DNA from: Chondrus crispus
Taxonomy: Eukaryota > Rhodophyta > Florideophyceae > Gigartinales > Gigartinaceae
Reading direction: 5' to 3'
Assembly (NCBI RefSeq): GCF_000350225.1
Contig: NW_005178949.1
Coordinates: 197,144 to 261,143 of the forward strand
Length of the DNA: 64,000 nucleotides
Shown: one piece after another, positions 11,051 through 22,214 of the stretch
How the letters are laid out: every line of letters starts with the position of its first letter
Position numbering within the stretch: position 1 is the stretch's first letter
The notes under the pieces: generated by a model
Told to the model about the DNA's origin: nothing
The model's database searches: none
What the model saw: the letters and a program-made list of their open reading frames with translations, nothing else
Translations under genes and position numbers: made by a program

Positions 11051-14000
11051 TTGGTGGACGAGCTCAAAGGGCCAGCCCAAGTCAAGAAAATTTTGAGCCG
11101 AGCCCGAGATCATCCGCTGGAAGAAGTTCGAAGACCCTGGTACAGGGTTAAGCGAAGGGAGTGTCCCGAGAAGATTTTGGTTCTTGCGCGAAAAAACTAC
11201 AAAGTGTACGCGGACATTGGACCAACAGTCGGATTGATGAGCCGGGTGTTGTCTGTATTAGACACCGGCGCGGGACCAAACCTTGTGCAAAAATCGGAAC
11301 TCCCGGCTGGAATGGAATCTATAGTGTCCTACGGACCGACCCAAGACATTGGCGACGCGAACAACAGGCCACTCCAGACTCTCGGAACCATCAAGATGCC
11401 TGTGAGACTTGGACGATTTGTGGCTGCTGCCGAATTCATTGTGTGCGAAAAGCTCGCGGTTCCGCTGATTCTAGAAGCGGACTATTGCGATAGGTTCGAG
11501 GAGGCTATCTACCCTCGAAAGAGGACAGTTGAGTTGGCGGATTTCTCGGAGGTTCCGATCATAAGGCGGTTCTCCGCGAGAAAATCGAAGAAGCATCTGG
11601 TCCCCGGAGAGGGCGAAACTGATGCAAAAGGGGAGCGAGTTTCTCCCAGGGTGAAGGTGGCAAGAGCCACGACCATTGAGCCAGGGACGCAGCACGTAGT
11701 CGAATGTACCTGGAACAGGACGGGCTTGGTCGTACTTCAACCCTACGCACCCCTATACGACAAGCACGGATTGGTAAGCACCAACGGTGTAGTTCAGGTT
11801 GAGCCTGACAAACCTTTTAGACTGCTCGTAGCGAATTTTAGAAATTACCCTGTCAGGGTTCAAAAAGGCCAAGTGGTGGCGGAACTACTACCGCACCCGA
11901 GGGCCGTATTCAAGAGCAATACCACCATTGGTGAGGTACTTGGAATTCAAGAAAGGGATGAGGAAAAATTTACTAATTCTACCCGGCCGCCTACGGGCGA
12001 GACAAGATGCGAACAGTCGGATCAAGCGCGCGAGGACCAGCAAGGAGAACGGGAGGAAGGGCTCTCCGCGACGGCAACTACGAAGCCGGAGCGGCGGATT
12101 GAGCCTCCCCCGCCGGACGTGGAGGAGCTCGACCTGAGCCACGTGCCGGACCGGCTGCGCGAAAGATTCCGTCGGATGTTAAAAAAGTATTCCCGCATGT
12201 GGGATGGGACCCTTGGTGAAATTAATACCACAGTCCATCGGATCGAGCTGGTCCCGGAGACCAGGCCCATCGCACAAGCTCCCTACCGAGCCGTCCAAAG
12301 GCTCGGGAGGTCGAGGACCCAGAAGTACAGAAGATGTTAGAAGCAGGAGTCATCGAACCGGCGCAGTCAGAATGGGCGTCGCCCGTTTTATTAGTGCCCA
12401 AGCCGGACGGATCGATGCCCTTTTGCGTAGACTATCGCAGGTTAAACGCGGTAACGGTAAAGGACACGTACCCTTTACCGCGCATGGATGAGTGTCTGGA
12501 CTCGCTTGGAGACACCAAGGTCTTTTCCGCGTTAGACGCGATTTCGGGGTACTGGCAGATGCTAATTTCCGAAAGCGACGGCGACAAAACCGCATTTTCG
12601 TGTCATTCAGGTTTGTAACGATTCTCAAGAATGCCCTTCGGGCTTACCAACGCGCCAGCGACGTTTCAGAGTGCCATGGATATACTGCTCTCTCCGTTCC
12701 GATGGAAGTCGTGTCTGGTGTATTTGGATGATATCATCATCTTCAGCAAGTCTTGGGAAGAACACATTGTTCATGTTGATGAAGTACTGTCTGTATTGGA
12801 GAAGGCAGGTGTGAAGCTCAAGCTTCGCAAGTGTGATTTTTTCGTCGAAAATATCAAGTACCTGGGCCATGTCGTTCGGGCAGGTACATTGGAGGTAGAT
12901 GCGGCTCGCATCGCGGCGTTGGAACAAGTGAGGTACCCTCAAACGCAGACCCAGCTCAGAAGCGTCTTGGGACTTTGTAATGTCCACCGCAGGTTTGTCC
13001 CACATTACGCGAAAATCGCGCATCCACTCAATCAACTATTGAAGAAGGGACAACCGGTCCAGTTGGAAGGATTCGACGAACCGTGCGAAAGAGCTTTTCA
13101 TAAGCTCAAGGACGCCATCTTGGCACCGCCAGTGTTGGCGCTGCCGAAGAAGGACCTACCATACTCGGTAGATACCGATGCAAGCGACTATCAAATCGGC
13201 GCTGCATTATTTCAAACGCATCCGGATGCGCAACGTAAACCCATCGGGTTCTTTTCAACAACGTTAGCCGCAGCCGAGAGAAACTATTCTGTATTAGAAA
13301 AAGAATGTCTAGCAGTTATTTGGGCTGTACGGACTTTAAGACCATATCTATATGGCGAGCACTTCATTGTGCATACCGACCATGCCTCATTGAGGTGGTT
13401 GATGAACGTAACCGACCCCAGCGGGAGATTAATCCGATGGAGGCTCCGCATCTCGGAATTTGATTTCGAAATCAAGTACAAGAAGGGCAAGGCGAACAGC
13501 CAAGCCGATGCCCTGTCAAGATTACGGACCGCACGAGAAACCGTCGACGAAATCGACGACGAAATCCCATGCTTTATGGCCGAACCGGACGAGGGTACAG
13601 TGGAGGACGAGGACAGTTTTGACGCGTTAGACGACATCCTCGCTCTTGAGGGGGGACCGCCCCTGATCGCCTCGATCAATTCCAAGCTGTCACTCCGGAG
13701 GAGCTCATTCGCGAGCAAGCCGTCGACCCCTTCTGCAACCGCATCAAGGAAGAAATGGACGCCGAAAAGGTGAGAACGTTCAGCATGGAGACCGAGGAAC
13801 TCGAAGGAACTCTATGCCGTACCGCTGCCGAGTTTGTACAAGTGGTGATACCACAATCGTTAAGGGACTGCGGCCTAGGGTTAAGCCATTACGCAAAATT
13901 GGCAGGCCACCCGGGAGGCAGGAAACTTTACAAGACATTGAGAAGATATTTTTATTGGCCTACGATGGCCCTAGACTGCTATGCAGTCGCGAAGAATTGC

Positions 14001-15386
14001 GCCGCATCTGCGCGGGAAAGGGTGAAGTTAAGAAGAAACACGAAGGAAATGAAGCTGTTCACGCCCAAAGCGCCGCTGGAGTTTGTCGCCATCGACATCC
14101 TCGGCGAGCTAATTACAACTAAACGAGGAAATCGGTATATTCTCTTGATCAGCGATCGATACTCGAAACTGGTACGAACCGTACCGTTGAAGAAGATATC
14201 AACTGCGCACATCGCACAAGCCTTCGTTCATCATTGGGTATTCGTGTACGGACCGCCGGTCAAGCTGCTGTCCGACAATGGAACACAGTTCACAGCCCGG
14301 TTCTTTCAGAATGTCTGCCGAATTCTCGGCATACGCAATGTGTTCACGACTACGTACCACCCGCAAGCCAACGGCCAAGTTGAGAGATTTAACCGCATGC
14401 TGACTTCCGCGTTGCGAAAATATGTTAGAGAGAATCCCAAGGACTGGGACTTATTTAGCGACTCTGTGACGTTCGCCTACAACACACAAGTTCATCGAAC
14501 TACAAACATTGCGCCCTTCGAGCTGGTGTTAGCTCGGGCCCCGAGAAGCATTGCGTTACAAGCGCAGCCAACTTTGGAGAACTTCAGCTCGTCACGAGCA
14601 TACTACCTGAAATGGCAGTCGTGGCTGAAGAGCCTAATGCGAAGCTCCGATAGGAGTTTGCGGAAGGAACAAGCCCGGTACAAGCGAAATTTCGACGCAC
14701 GCCTTCGCAAACCGCAATATGGGATCCCGCCGGGGTCCTACGTGTTCCTCCGGAAGGAGCAGGGCACAGCTAGCGAACCGAAACACAAGCTGGCACAAGT
14801 CGCCACAGGACCTTATCAGGTCAGAAGATCGGATCAACATACGGTAGTCATTGCCATTGGCGATCAGGAGGAACGCGTATCGCGAGAGAGGATGGAGTTA
14901 GCCCCAAGCCCGATGGACTATAGGCCGATAACTGGCCGACGGCAAGCGCTACAGTTCCTGGGAGAGCCGGAGCTAAACGAAGAAGGAGACGTAATGAAGG
15001 ACGAGGAACGTCCTCACACCCGTGCGCCTACGACGGGGGACCAGGATAATTTAGTTGGTCAAACGCCGACAGCGGAGACACCTCCAGACCCACGCGAGTT
15101 CGGAAAGTCCAGAGAAGAGGACGAGTTGGAAGATCTTCGGAAGGGGGAAGGACAGTTGGACACGCAGGAAGAAGGAGCCGAGAGTCAGGAGTATGTGATC
15201 GACAAGATCGTGGACCACGGCTACGACGAGGAAAAATTAATTCTCAAAGTGAGGTGGTATGGGTATACCATCGAGGACGCAACGTAGAAACCTATTGAGC
15301 AGATCCCCCGCAGCGCGATAGTCACACATTTCCGAAGGAAAAGGCTGCCCTTACCCACGCAAGCGTCGCACGCACAACCGGGATAG
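11051..15386 (+). pseudogene. element A pol: protease, RT, RNase H, integrase, chromodomain (broken)
   Basis: The retropepsin motif LDTGAGPNLV lies near 11260. RT begins near 12120 (PDGSMPFCVDYRRLN at 12400) and has its YLDD box near 12725. RNase H follows (DTDASDYQIGAAL near 13170), then integrase from 13755 with the D-D-35-E residues in FVAIDIL, LLSDNG and NGQVER. The second cysteine of the integrase zinc finger reads Ser. GPY precedes a C-terminal chromodomain (YVIDKIVDHGYDEEKLILKV). Breaks: a frameshift near 12330, TAA at 12616-12618 where Tyr is expected, a frameshift near 13760, and TAG at 15285-15287 in place of the chromodomain's conserved Trp. The chromodomain normally steers integration to heterochromatin. 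Confidence 0.88.
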
Positions 15387-18300
15387 CCATCGTAAATAGA
15401 ATTAGTAGGTTAGAGACAACAGAGAGGTCAGAACTTCGAGGAAGGAACGCATCTACGAGGTTCGCAGATAAGAAGTTTGAAGGAAAGGAGAGCAAGGCAG
15501 AGAAGCGAGACTGTATCCTTGGATGAGGCATTGAGCCTCTCGGAAAACACAAACGCCTCATCACGGTACACACGAGAAATGACGTTTCGAACGGACGGTC
15601 CGCCCGCGTGGGGGATGATGAAATCAAAATATATATACATATATAAGCGTGTCGACAACAACCCGCTGAACAGGCGACACAAGTGAGAAGTCGATTCCAG
15701 CCATGCTGTGAAATTATAATCAAAAGGCAGAAAAAATTACGTCAGCTGCAGTACGCACGCTAAGTGGTGATCGTTTGCCACAGTCGGCGACATGACTATT
15801 CTAAGTCGCCCCGCAGCTAAGCTCTACCCGACCTTACACGAAGCCGATCGTCACACTCACTGCTAACACATTGCCCATGCTCGACGAGCACGAAACCCCG
15901 TCCAGAGGGACCACCCTCAGAAGAACGCAGCTACGAATTCACCCCGCGGTGACCGAAGTCGACGCGCACAACCGGTCCTATTTTTCCAGAACGATCTACT
16001 TAGCACTTACCCATCATGATTTCTCTTCAACTCTGTTGTTTCTTTGTTTCTTTATTTTATTTTCTTTTCCTCTTTTCTGTTTTGTTATTGTTCTGTTTTA
16101 GTTATTATTATTTCTTGTGTCGTCAAGGAGACGACCCCGCACTGCGGGGGTCGATCACAAGAACCCACAAGGACCAAGAAGGAGGCTATCGCCACGCAAA
16201 TGAGAAGGAGGACCCTAAAGTAGACCCACGATTCGAAACAAGGCGTTCCATTGAGAACGGAGAAGAAGCCCACCGTGGGGATGCGCGCAATGAGGCGCGA
16301 AAGACGAGCGAGGGTCGTACAAGACCCGAAGGACACCAAGCGGACAGTATGGCCCATGTCGCGGAAGGAAACGTCGGAGGTCATGAAGGAAGTCCTCTGA
16401 CCTTGTACACGAATTGGCGTTCGCGACGATTCTCTTTACTTTTTATTTTTTCCTTTGCGGAGCAGAAGGCACTGACGAGACACGTAATTCTAATGGCCCC
16501 ATGGAGTGAAGCTTCCAACTGATGAAGCCAGGTCGGAGCAAGATTCGCCGTATACGCGAACAGGTTACTGAGTCTTTGTCGATTTTTTTGTTTTGTTTTG
16601 GGGTTACCCTACGTGAGACGAATAATATCGTCAGCTCCTTGGGAGAAAGAGTCAAATTCGAGAAAGGGAGTTCGAACCCCCGACGAGGGCCTGGTGCAGG
16701 TTTCATTGAGACCCTCGATATTGGCTTGAAAAAAGCGTACCGACACAGCCCCTATTGGTTTTATCATTTTTTCTGTCCTCCCATCTCCCCTATGTCACCA
16801 GGGGATCGGACGAGAACACGTCTGCGCGGGATCCCGATGGGAAAATTATGACAATCCTTCAGAAAGCTTATGCCCTCTGCCACCGTGACGGTCCCCAGAG
16901 AAGCACTCCTCACCGGAATCATGGGCCCCACTGGCAATACAAGCCCTCTGGACGATGCAAAAAGAGGGACGCGCGCTGTGTAGTGAGTACGTACTTGATA
17001 GATCGTACCGATCGAGGATATGAAGAGGACGGTAGGAAGTCACGGGAAATAGAGCTTGGATGAAGACCCCAGAAAGAACGTCGACGCACCGTCGGTAACG
17101 AGAATCAATTCTGGAACCTCACGCTCGAGGAAAGAACACCAGACAAATGATGATGAAATGAGAAATGAGACGCTACTTTGACTTGGTCCCGCGAGCTCGC
17201 GACACGCCGAAGCGGGAGAAAGGAGGTGCGAAGCACCATTTGAAAATATTAACAAGAATTAGGTAAATCATGGTCGCCGCGAGATATCATGCCTGTCTGT
17301 TGGCACAAGCCACAACCGCCGATCCCCCGACAAACCACAGCACCAAAAGAGGGAAGAGCTCGACAAAGACCCCCCCGTTCCTTTTTCCTTTTTTTCTCTC
17401 GCCCACCTGGCACTCGCCACTCTTGCGAGCGCTTATTTATGAGGACCACGGACGTACTCCGAGGGGAAGGACGTCCACCGAAAAGAAAGGGACGAGGTGC
17501 TGGCCCCGCGCCTTGCAGGAAGGACTCACGAGCGAGTGCGCGTGCGCGCTGTTGCGCATCATGAAGGCGCTGCCTTCTTCTCCTTCTCCCTACCTTTTAT
17601 TTTTTTTGGATTGGTCGAGGGCATGACCCTACATCGGAGCTTCGCCAAATAATGGCAGAAGCAACGGGAAAACGAAGACAGCTAAGACCATAATTGCTAC
17701 CGGAGGGGACGGTTTCGCAGCTGTACCAACGATACAGGGATCACCTAAACCAAGGTGCCAGTGGCTCGTGAGATCGACAAGCGTCGACCCCCGTCAACAA
17801 AAGTCCAAGGCAGCGACAGGAATGAGGGGATCATCCTTAAGTACCGACATGACGACGTCGCTCCACGTACAGGATTCTCCCTTGTCACACACCCCCAGAT
17901 GGTTTAATTTCGCGACAGTTTGTACCGAGAACTACAGTCCTCGCCGAGGGCAGACGAGTCACGAGGCGATACCTGCCTCGATGCGCCTTTGTAAGTTGAT
18001 GAAAGCATAGAGACGCTGATCGGAGCGCAGAACCATCCCGGTCGCGGGGGGGAACGCGAATCAATGAGATTACCTGCATCGCGAAGCGGAAACACTTGAT
18101 GCCGCGCACAGTAATACCCCTCGAACCACGGGGAACGGGAGAAACTGAGTGGAAGAATGTTACGATACGGCCGGTGTGGAGAGGCGGAAGCCCGCCGAGA
18201 CAACCCCAGTGAGTTGGGAGAGGAACGAAAACGTGGAGATGAACGTGTCAAATATTTTTACGAAATTCACGTGACTTTTGAAGACGATGAAGAGCGAAAT

Positions 18301-19178
18301 GGTCCTCTGATATTGTAGGAGTTGTGCAGTGGACCTCAATCGTGTTGGTGGACGAAGCGGCCAAGCTGGACCGGAGAGTTCGAGCGTCTCGACGGCCACG
18401 ACCCATACGTTATTTTATTTTGATGACGTTTTCGAGGATGCCCGATGTGCGAGAAAAAGAGGAGGTAAGTGAGGAATTTGAAGAGGTAAAAAGGGAGAGA
18501 CAAAAAGAGGAGGTAAACCACAAAAGAGGAGGAAAGGGAAGACGCACATCGAGGATGGGAGAAAGAGAATGCGCAGGAAATCGGGGGAAATTGAGAAATG
18601 AAGAGGAGGAAGGAAAAGCGGACCACCTCAGAGACTCTAGAGGGACTGTATTTCCTTGAGGAGAAATCTCCAAACGGGCAACGGAGCAACTGAAGTTGCG
18701 ATCATTGATGACGTCTCGTGGACAGCTGAACAAAAAGGGGGGAGGGCGACTAGGAAAATCGTCTGGGACCGCCACGCCCCTGCCGACGGTAAGAAGAGGT
18801 CAAAAGAAAGGAGGAAGTCGGAGATGCTGTAAACACCCACGTTGCCTCCCTCGTTAGGCAGAGTCATGGCGCATGAAAAGAGGGAGGAAAATTGCCAAGG
18901 ATAAAGAGGAGGGATTGAAGAGAAGGAAACATAGGGGAATCAGGAAAGGGAAAATTGAAAATGCAAAAGAGGAGGAAGTTAGTGAAAAGAGGGGTACGAC
19001 CGCAGTGACGGTACGCAGAAAAAAGAGGAGGAAGTTAGAAATAACAGGGGATTTGCAGGTGGGTTCTTTTTATCGCCCAAAGGTCGTACGATAAAGTCGC
19101 TAGTCGACTATCATGCGGGCAGGATGGGAAAAGAAGGACAAGTCGCAAGGAAGTGCTGTGGCCGCCGTCTCAACGAGA
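15387..19178. other. element A internal region without recognised gene
   Basis: About 3.8 kb lie between the pol end and the antisense ORF. Open frames are short and on both strands, and none resembles a known family. Purine-rich stretches (18420-18660 and 18870-19030, many GAGGAAG-like words) would make Ser/Pro/Phe-rich peptides on the minus strand. A 5' leader for the antisense gene would lie on the other side, so this is more likely its 3' region. Confidence 0.5.
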
Positions 19179-21110
19179 CTATGCCCCAAGGGATTTTCCC
19201 TTTGGAAGGGAGGTGACAAGCCGAGCTAGAACTCGCAAGTCGTCTAGGGACGCCTCCTGGAGAGCTTCTCCCTCCACACCATGAGCCATGGGAAGGCGAT
19301 GGTAAACGGCGGCAGCAGAGGTATTTTCTTTGGGAATTGTGGATGATGGAGGGACCGAGGTAGGGGCGAGGAGCGGACCCTCAGGTGAAGGGGAAGCCGG
19401 ACGTGGGGTCGGATCCCTGGCCGACGGTGGTGCTTCCCGGATTGAAATGGTTTCCGTCGAGCAGCTTGCAGGAGGAAGCTCGACGCGCGGAGGAGCCTGA
19501 GGGCGGGTCAAGCCCCCGGGTGCCGTACATGACGGCAATAGCAAGGTTGGGGCGGGTGTGACGAGCTGTCCCTCGCGTGAAGGGGAAGCAGGAAGTGAGG
19601 TTGGATTCACGTCGGAGGAAGACACGACTCGAAGCGACAAGGTTTCCGCCGAACTCGTGGGAGGAATTACGACGCACACAGGGGCCTCAGGCACGGAGGG
19701 ACGGACCGGTGCAGGGAGAGGGGAACTTGGGGCCGAAGGTCGAGAGCACATCTCAGGCTCTCGAGGATCCGCGTTCACAACAGTGACTGCGTTGGGGATT
19801 GGTGGTTGATTTCCGAAACGGCGGCTCATCTGGGCCTCGCAGGCAGAACAGAGGGAGGAGGACCAGGGGTTGATCCACACGAAGTCGCCGGCAGCTGGAT
19901 GATTTCTGCCCGGGGAAAAAGAGGGTCGCTGCCGTGAAAAGGACCGAGACGAATTTTGTGGAGGAACGCAATCCCACGCTACGGTCTCGATCATGTCGAG
20001 GAGGGCGTGCACTTCACGGTCCACATCGGACCCGCCAAGGGGGACAGAAAAATCGAGGAGACGCATCTGTTCGCGGAGTTTCGAAGGGAGGTGCCACAGG
20101 CGCCAGCAGTCAAAAACTTCCCACAGGAGGGTGGCGGCGACTTTCACGCACCACTCCGTGAGAAACACGGTCCACAGCCCGTGCTGCGGATCGCGTAAAT
20201 GACTGCTGTAATATGTCAGGATGGGTCTTAACTCAGCCCAGAAACCCTGACATACCTCGTATTGACTCCACCAGGAAGGGGTTCGTTGGTATCGATTTTT
20301 GTAGTGCTGCCTGGAAATTTCACGGGCCTCAATCATCTGGTACGCCACGAAGTACCCAGTGTCGGATCGGACCCGACGTTCAAAGCGTACAGTATTTTGG
20401 AAAAAGAAAATACCTCCGCGCTCCGTATGACGAAAGTTTGTGGGAAGAATGGCTTGGGTCCAAAACATGGCATCAGTCGTAACGGTGCGTCGGTTGCGCC
20501 ACAGTCGGTCCGCCTCGTACACGGGGTCACCGAAGGTGCAGTCGATGAGGTTTTCAAGGTAGAGTCGTTCCCCCTCCGTACGACATTGCCAAGTGTTGCA
20601 GTGGTAACATGAAGGTATGAGGGCGTCGGCCATAGGAATCTCGATCCGAGTGAGCACAGCGTCCATGAAGCGCAGGGATAAGGAAGAGCGACCGCGCGGG
20701 GAGGAGTGGCGTAGGATGAAGGTGAGTATAGCGATGCGGGCGCGCCAGTCAAAGGTGTGAATGGCCTGCAAAGGGAGGTTACCGGGCAACATGCCGGCAT
20801 CATCGGCGAAATTATTTTTGATGCCGTCGAGGTCGCGGACGCCCACAGAGGAGAACCATTGAGCAGAAGCGAACAGGGCTGCGTTATCACGCATGGTTTT
20901 GTTCTGCAGCTCCTCGAGCGAAGGATGACGGCGGGCTACCCAAGAGGAATGGTAGCCCGGATGGAAGGCCGGCTTGGTAGGGTTGGTAACAGGGGGTGGA
21001 CGGGGTATGGAAGGAAGACCCCAGGGCACTTCGGACTTGCGAGGAAAGCCCACACCCGGACGTCTACGGGTGGCACTATCGTCCGAGTGTTCCGGCGGAG
21101 AAGGAAGCAT
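19179..21110 (-). CDS. antisense ORF of element A (643 codons, intact)
   Basis: ATG 21108-21110 begins 125 bp inside the 3' LTR, on the strand opposite to gag-pol. It is the only long unbroken frame in element A. The N-terminus is Pro-rich (residues 28-50). The middle is Trp/aromatic-rich (residues 200-380), with cysteines C168, C171, C176 and a CSAC pair at 421-424 that could bind zinc. The tail (430-640) is Ser/Pro-rich and low complexity. No family is recognised. Anchors shared in order with the antisense proteins of B and C are W-S-x-Y (281), D-x-Q/R-H (307) and E-W (319); homology to them is tentative. Position and orientation suggest transcription from the 3' LTR side. Function unknown. 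Confidence 0.7.
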   Translation of the reverse strand: MLPSPPEHSDDSATRRRPGVGFPRKSEVPWGLPSIPRPPPVTNPTKPAFHPGYHSSWVARRHPSLEELQNKTMRDNAALFASAQWFSSVGVRDLDGIKNNFADDAGMLPGNLPLQAIHTFDWRARIAILTFILRHSSPRGRSSLSLRFMDAVLTRIEIPMADALIPSCYHCNTWQCRTEGERLYLENLIDCTFGDPVYEADRLWRNRRTVTTDAMFWTQAILPTNFRHTERGGIFFFQNTVRFERRVRSDTGYFVAYQMIEAREISRQHYKNRYQRTPSWWSQYEVCQGFWAELRPILTYYSSHLRDPQHGLWTVFLTEWCVKVAATLLWEVFDCWRLWHLPSKLREQMRLLDFSVPLGGSDVDREVHALLDMIETVAWDCVPPQNSSRSFSRQRPSFSPGRNHPAAGDFVWINPWSSSLCSACEAQMSRRFGNQPPIPNAVTVVNADPREPEMCSRPSAPSSPLPAPVRPSVPEAPVCVVIPPTSSAETLSLRVVSSSDVNPTSLPASPSREGQLVTPAPTLLLPSCTAPGGLTRPQAPPRVELPPASCSTETISIREAPPSARDPTPRPASPSPEGPLLAPTSVPPSSTIPKENTSAAAVYHRLPMAHGVEGEALQEASLDDLRVLARLVTSLPKGKSLGA

Positions 21111-21235
21111 GGTATTTTCGTCTTACCCTTGCTAGAACGCTGCGCAGAGTGATTGACGATTGGGAAACACGGTCAGCAGCGGCAAGAGATTATACGATGA
21201 CTGGGCGTTGCGCAAGGGCGCTCAGAAGGGGGATA

Positions 21236-22214
21236 TGTAGTGCAATACGCACCTGAAAAGGGGGGTGAAAAGAAAGGAAAATATTTGGATATGAAAAGTA
21301 GTCCGGGTTGGGAGACACACGTGTGAATAATTGCACAGTTTTAATGTTTTAATTATTTTATTTTATTTAGTTAATTAGTTGGCATTAATTTTGCTGACAC
21401 TAGATTAGATCTAGGATCTAGCGCCGCAAGCTACTGTAGTGGCTCCGGCGGGGCGATATATACCTTAGCCCTCTGACCACCATGTCAGTAAAGGTAACCC
21501 GAGTCGCCAGAGTTGAATATCGCCTTGGTCGAAGTCCGTCTTTCCCAAGACGCTCCCTTTTACCACAGATTACGTTATCATTTGCGCTCGGGGGTTCCCT
21601 TTTCTTTTTCCTTTATTTCCCTATTCTTTTCTATCTCTACCTCTATTTGTCCCTTAATTGTGTTGGTTCCACTGGAGTTGGTTGCGACCGATTCGGTGTA
21701 GGTGTTTTAGCCATCGGGCAACACGTTGTGTAGCGCTGCTACTGTTTCAAGTTCCGTCGGGAGGCTGTTGCAACGACACCTCCGTCGAAGGTCTTACTGC
21801 ATAAGACAGAGTTAGTACCGCCTACCGCGATCGCGATCGCGCTGGTGAGGGTGTTCTTAGCCATCTGGCAACACGTTGGTAGTAGCGTTGCTACACGGTT
21901 ACGATCCTGTCGGGTAGTGCTGAACAAGCCCCGTCGAAGACCTTGAATTATACCCAAGGTGCTGAAGACGCTCGTCGAGCATTGGCCTTACAACCCAGCG
22001 AACCGCGGTTACATCCTCGTAGACAAGCCCAACCCGCACTCGTCGAGCGCTCAAGTCTTCACAAGTCTCTCCCACCATTATCTTCCCGGGCCGGGCATCT
22101 TTCCTTAACCCCCCGTCCGAGTCGAGCTACCGTGGGCCGCAAGCCCACACAAGGGGAAAGGGAGTCTCGAACGCTCCGTAGCGCGTGCCATCGGCAGTGG
22201 TTGTTGCTGTTGCT
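21236..22214 (+). repeat. element A 3' LTR, right end missing
   Basis: It starts TGTAGTGCAATACGC and follows the 5' LTR for 979 bp, then stops at the equivalent of 8420. A purine-rich tract (AGAAGGGGGATA) precedes it, as expected for a polypurine tract. The next base belongs to the minus-strand pol of element F. Confidence 0.92.

Larger units (their letters stand above)
7443..22214 (+). mobile_element. element A: chromovirus with antisense ORF
   Basis: It is bounded by direct repeats of about 1 kb (7443-8484 and 21236-22214), inserted in F's LTR. Between them lie gag, pol with a chromodomain end, about 3.8 kb without recognised genes, and a 643-codon antisense ORF. The 3' LTR lacks its last 64 bp or so, and no right-hand target duplication exists. 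That agrees with a deletion that removed A's end together with F's integrase tail. The LTR copies differ by only a few percent by eye. Confidence 0.9.

Noticed and set aside
19577-20612. Plus-strand ORFs within element A's antisense gene
   Set aside because: They are short, in several frames and without shared features, whereas the minus frame is open for 643 codons from an ATG.
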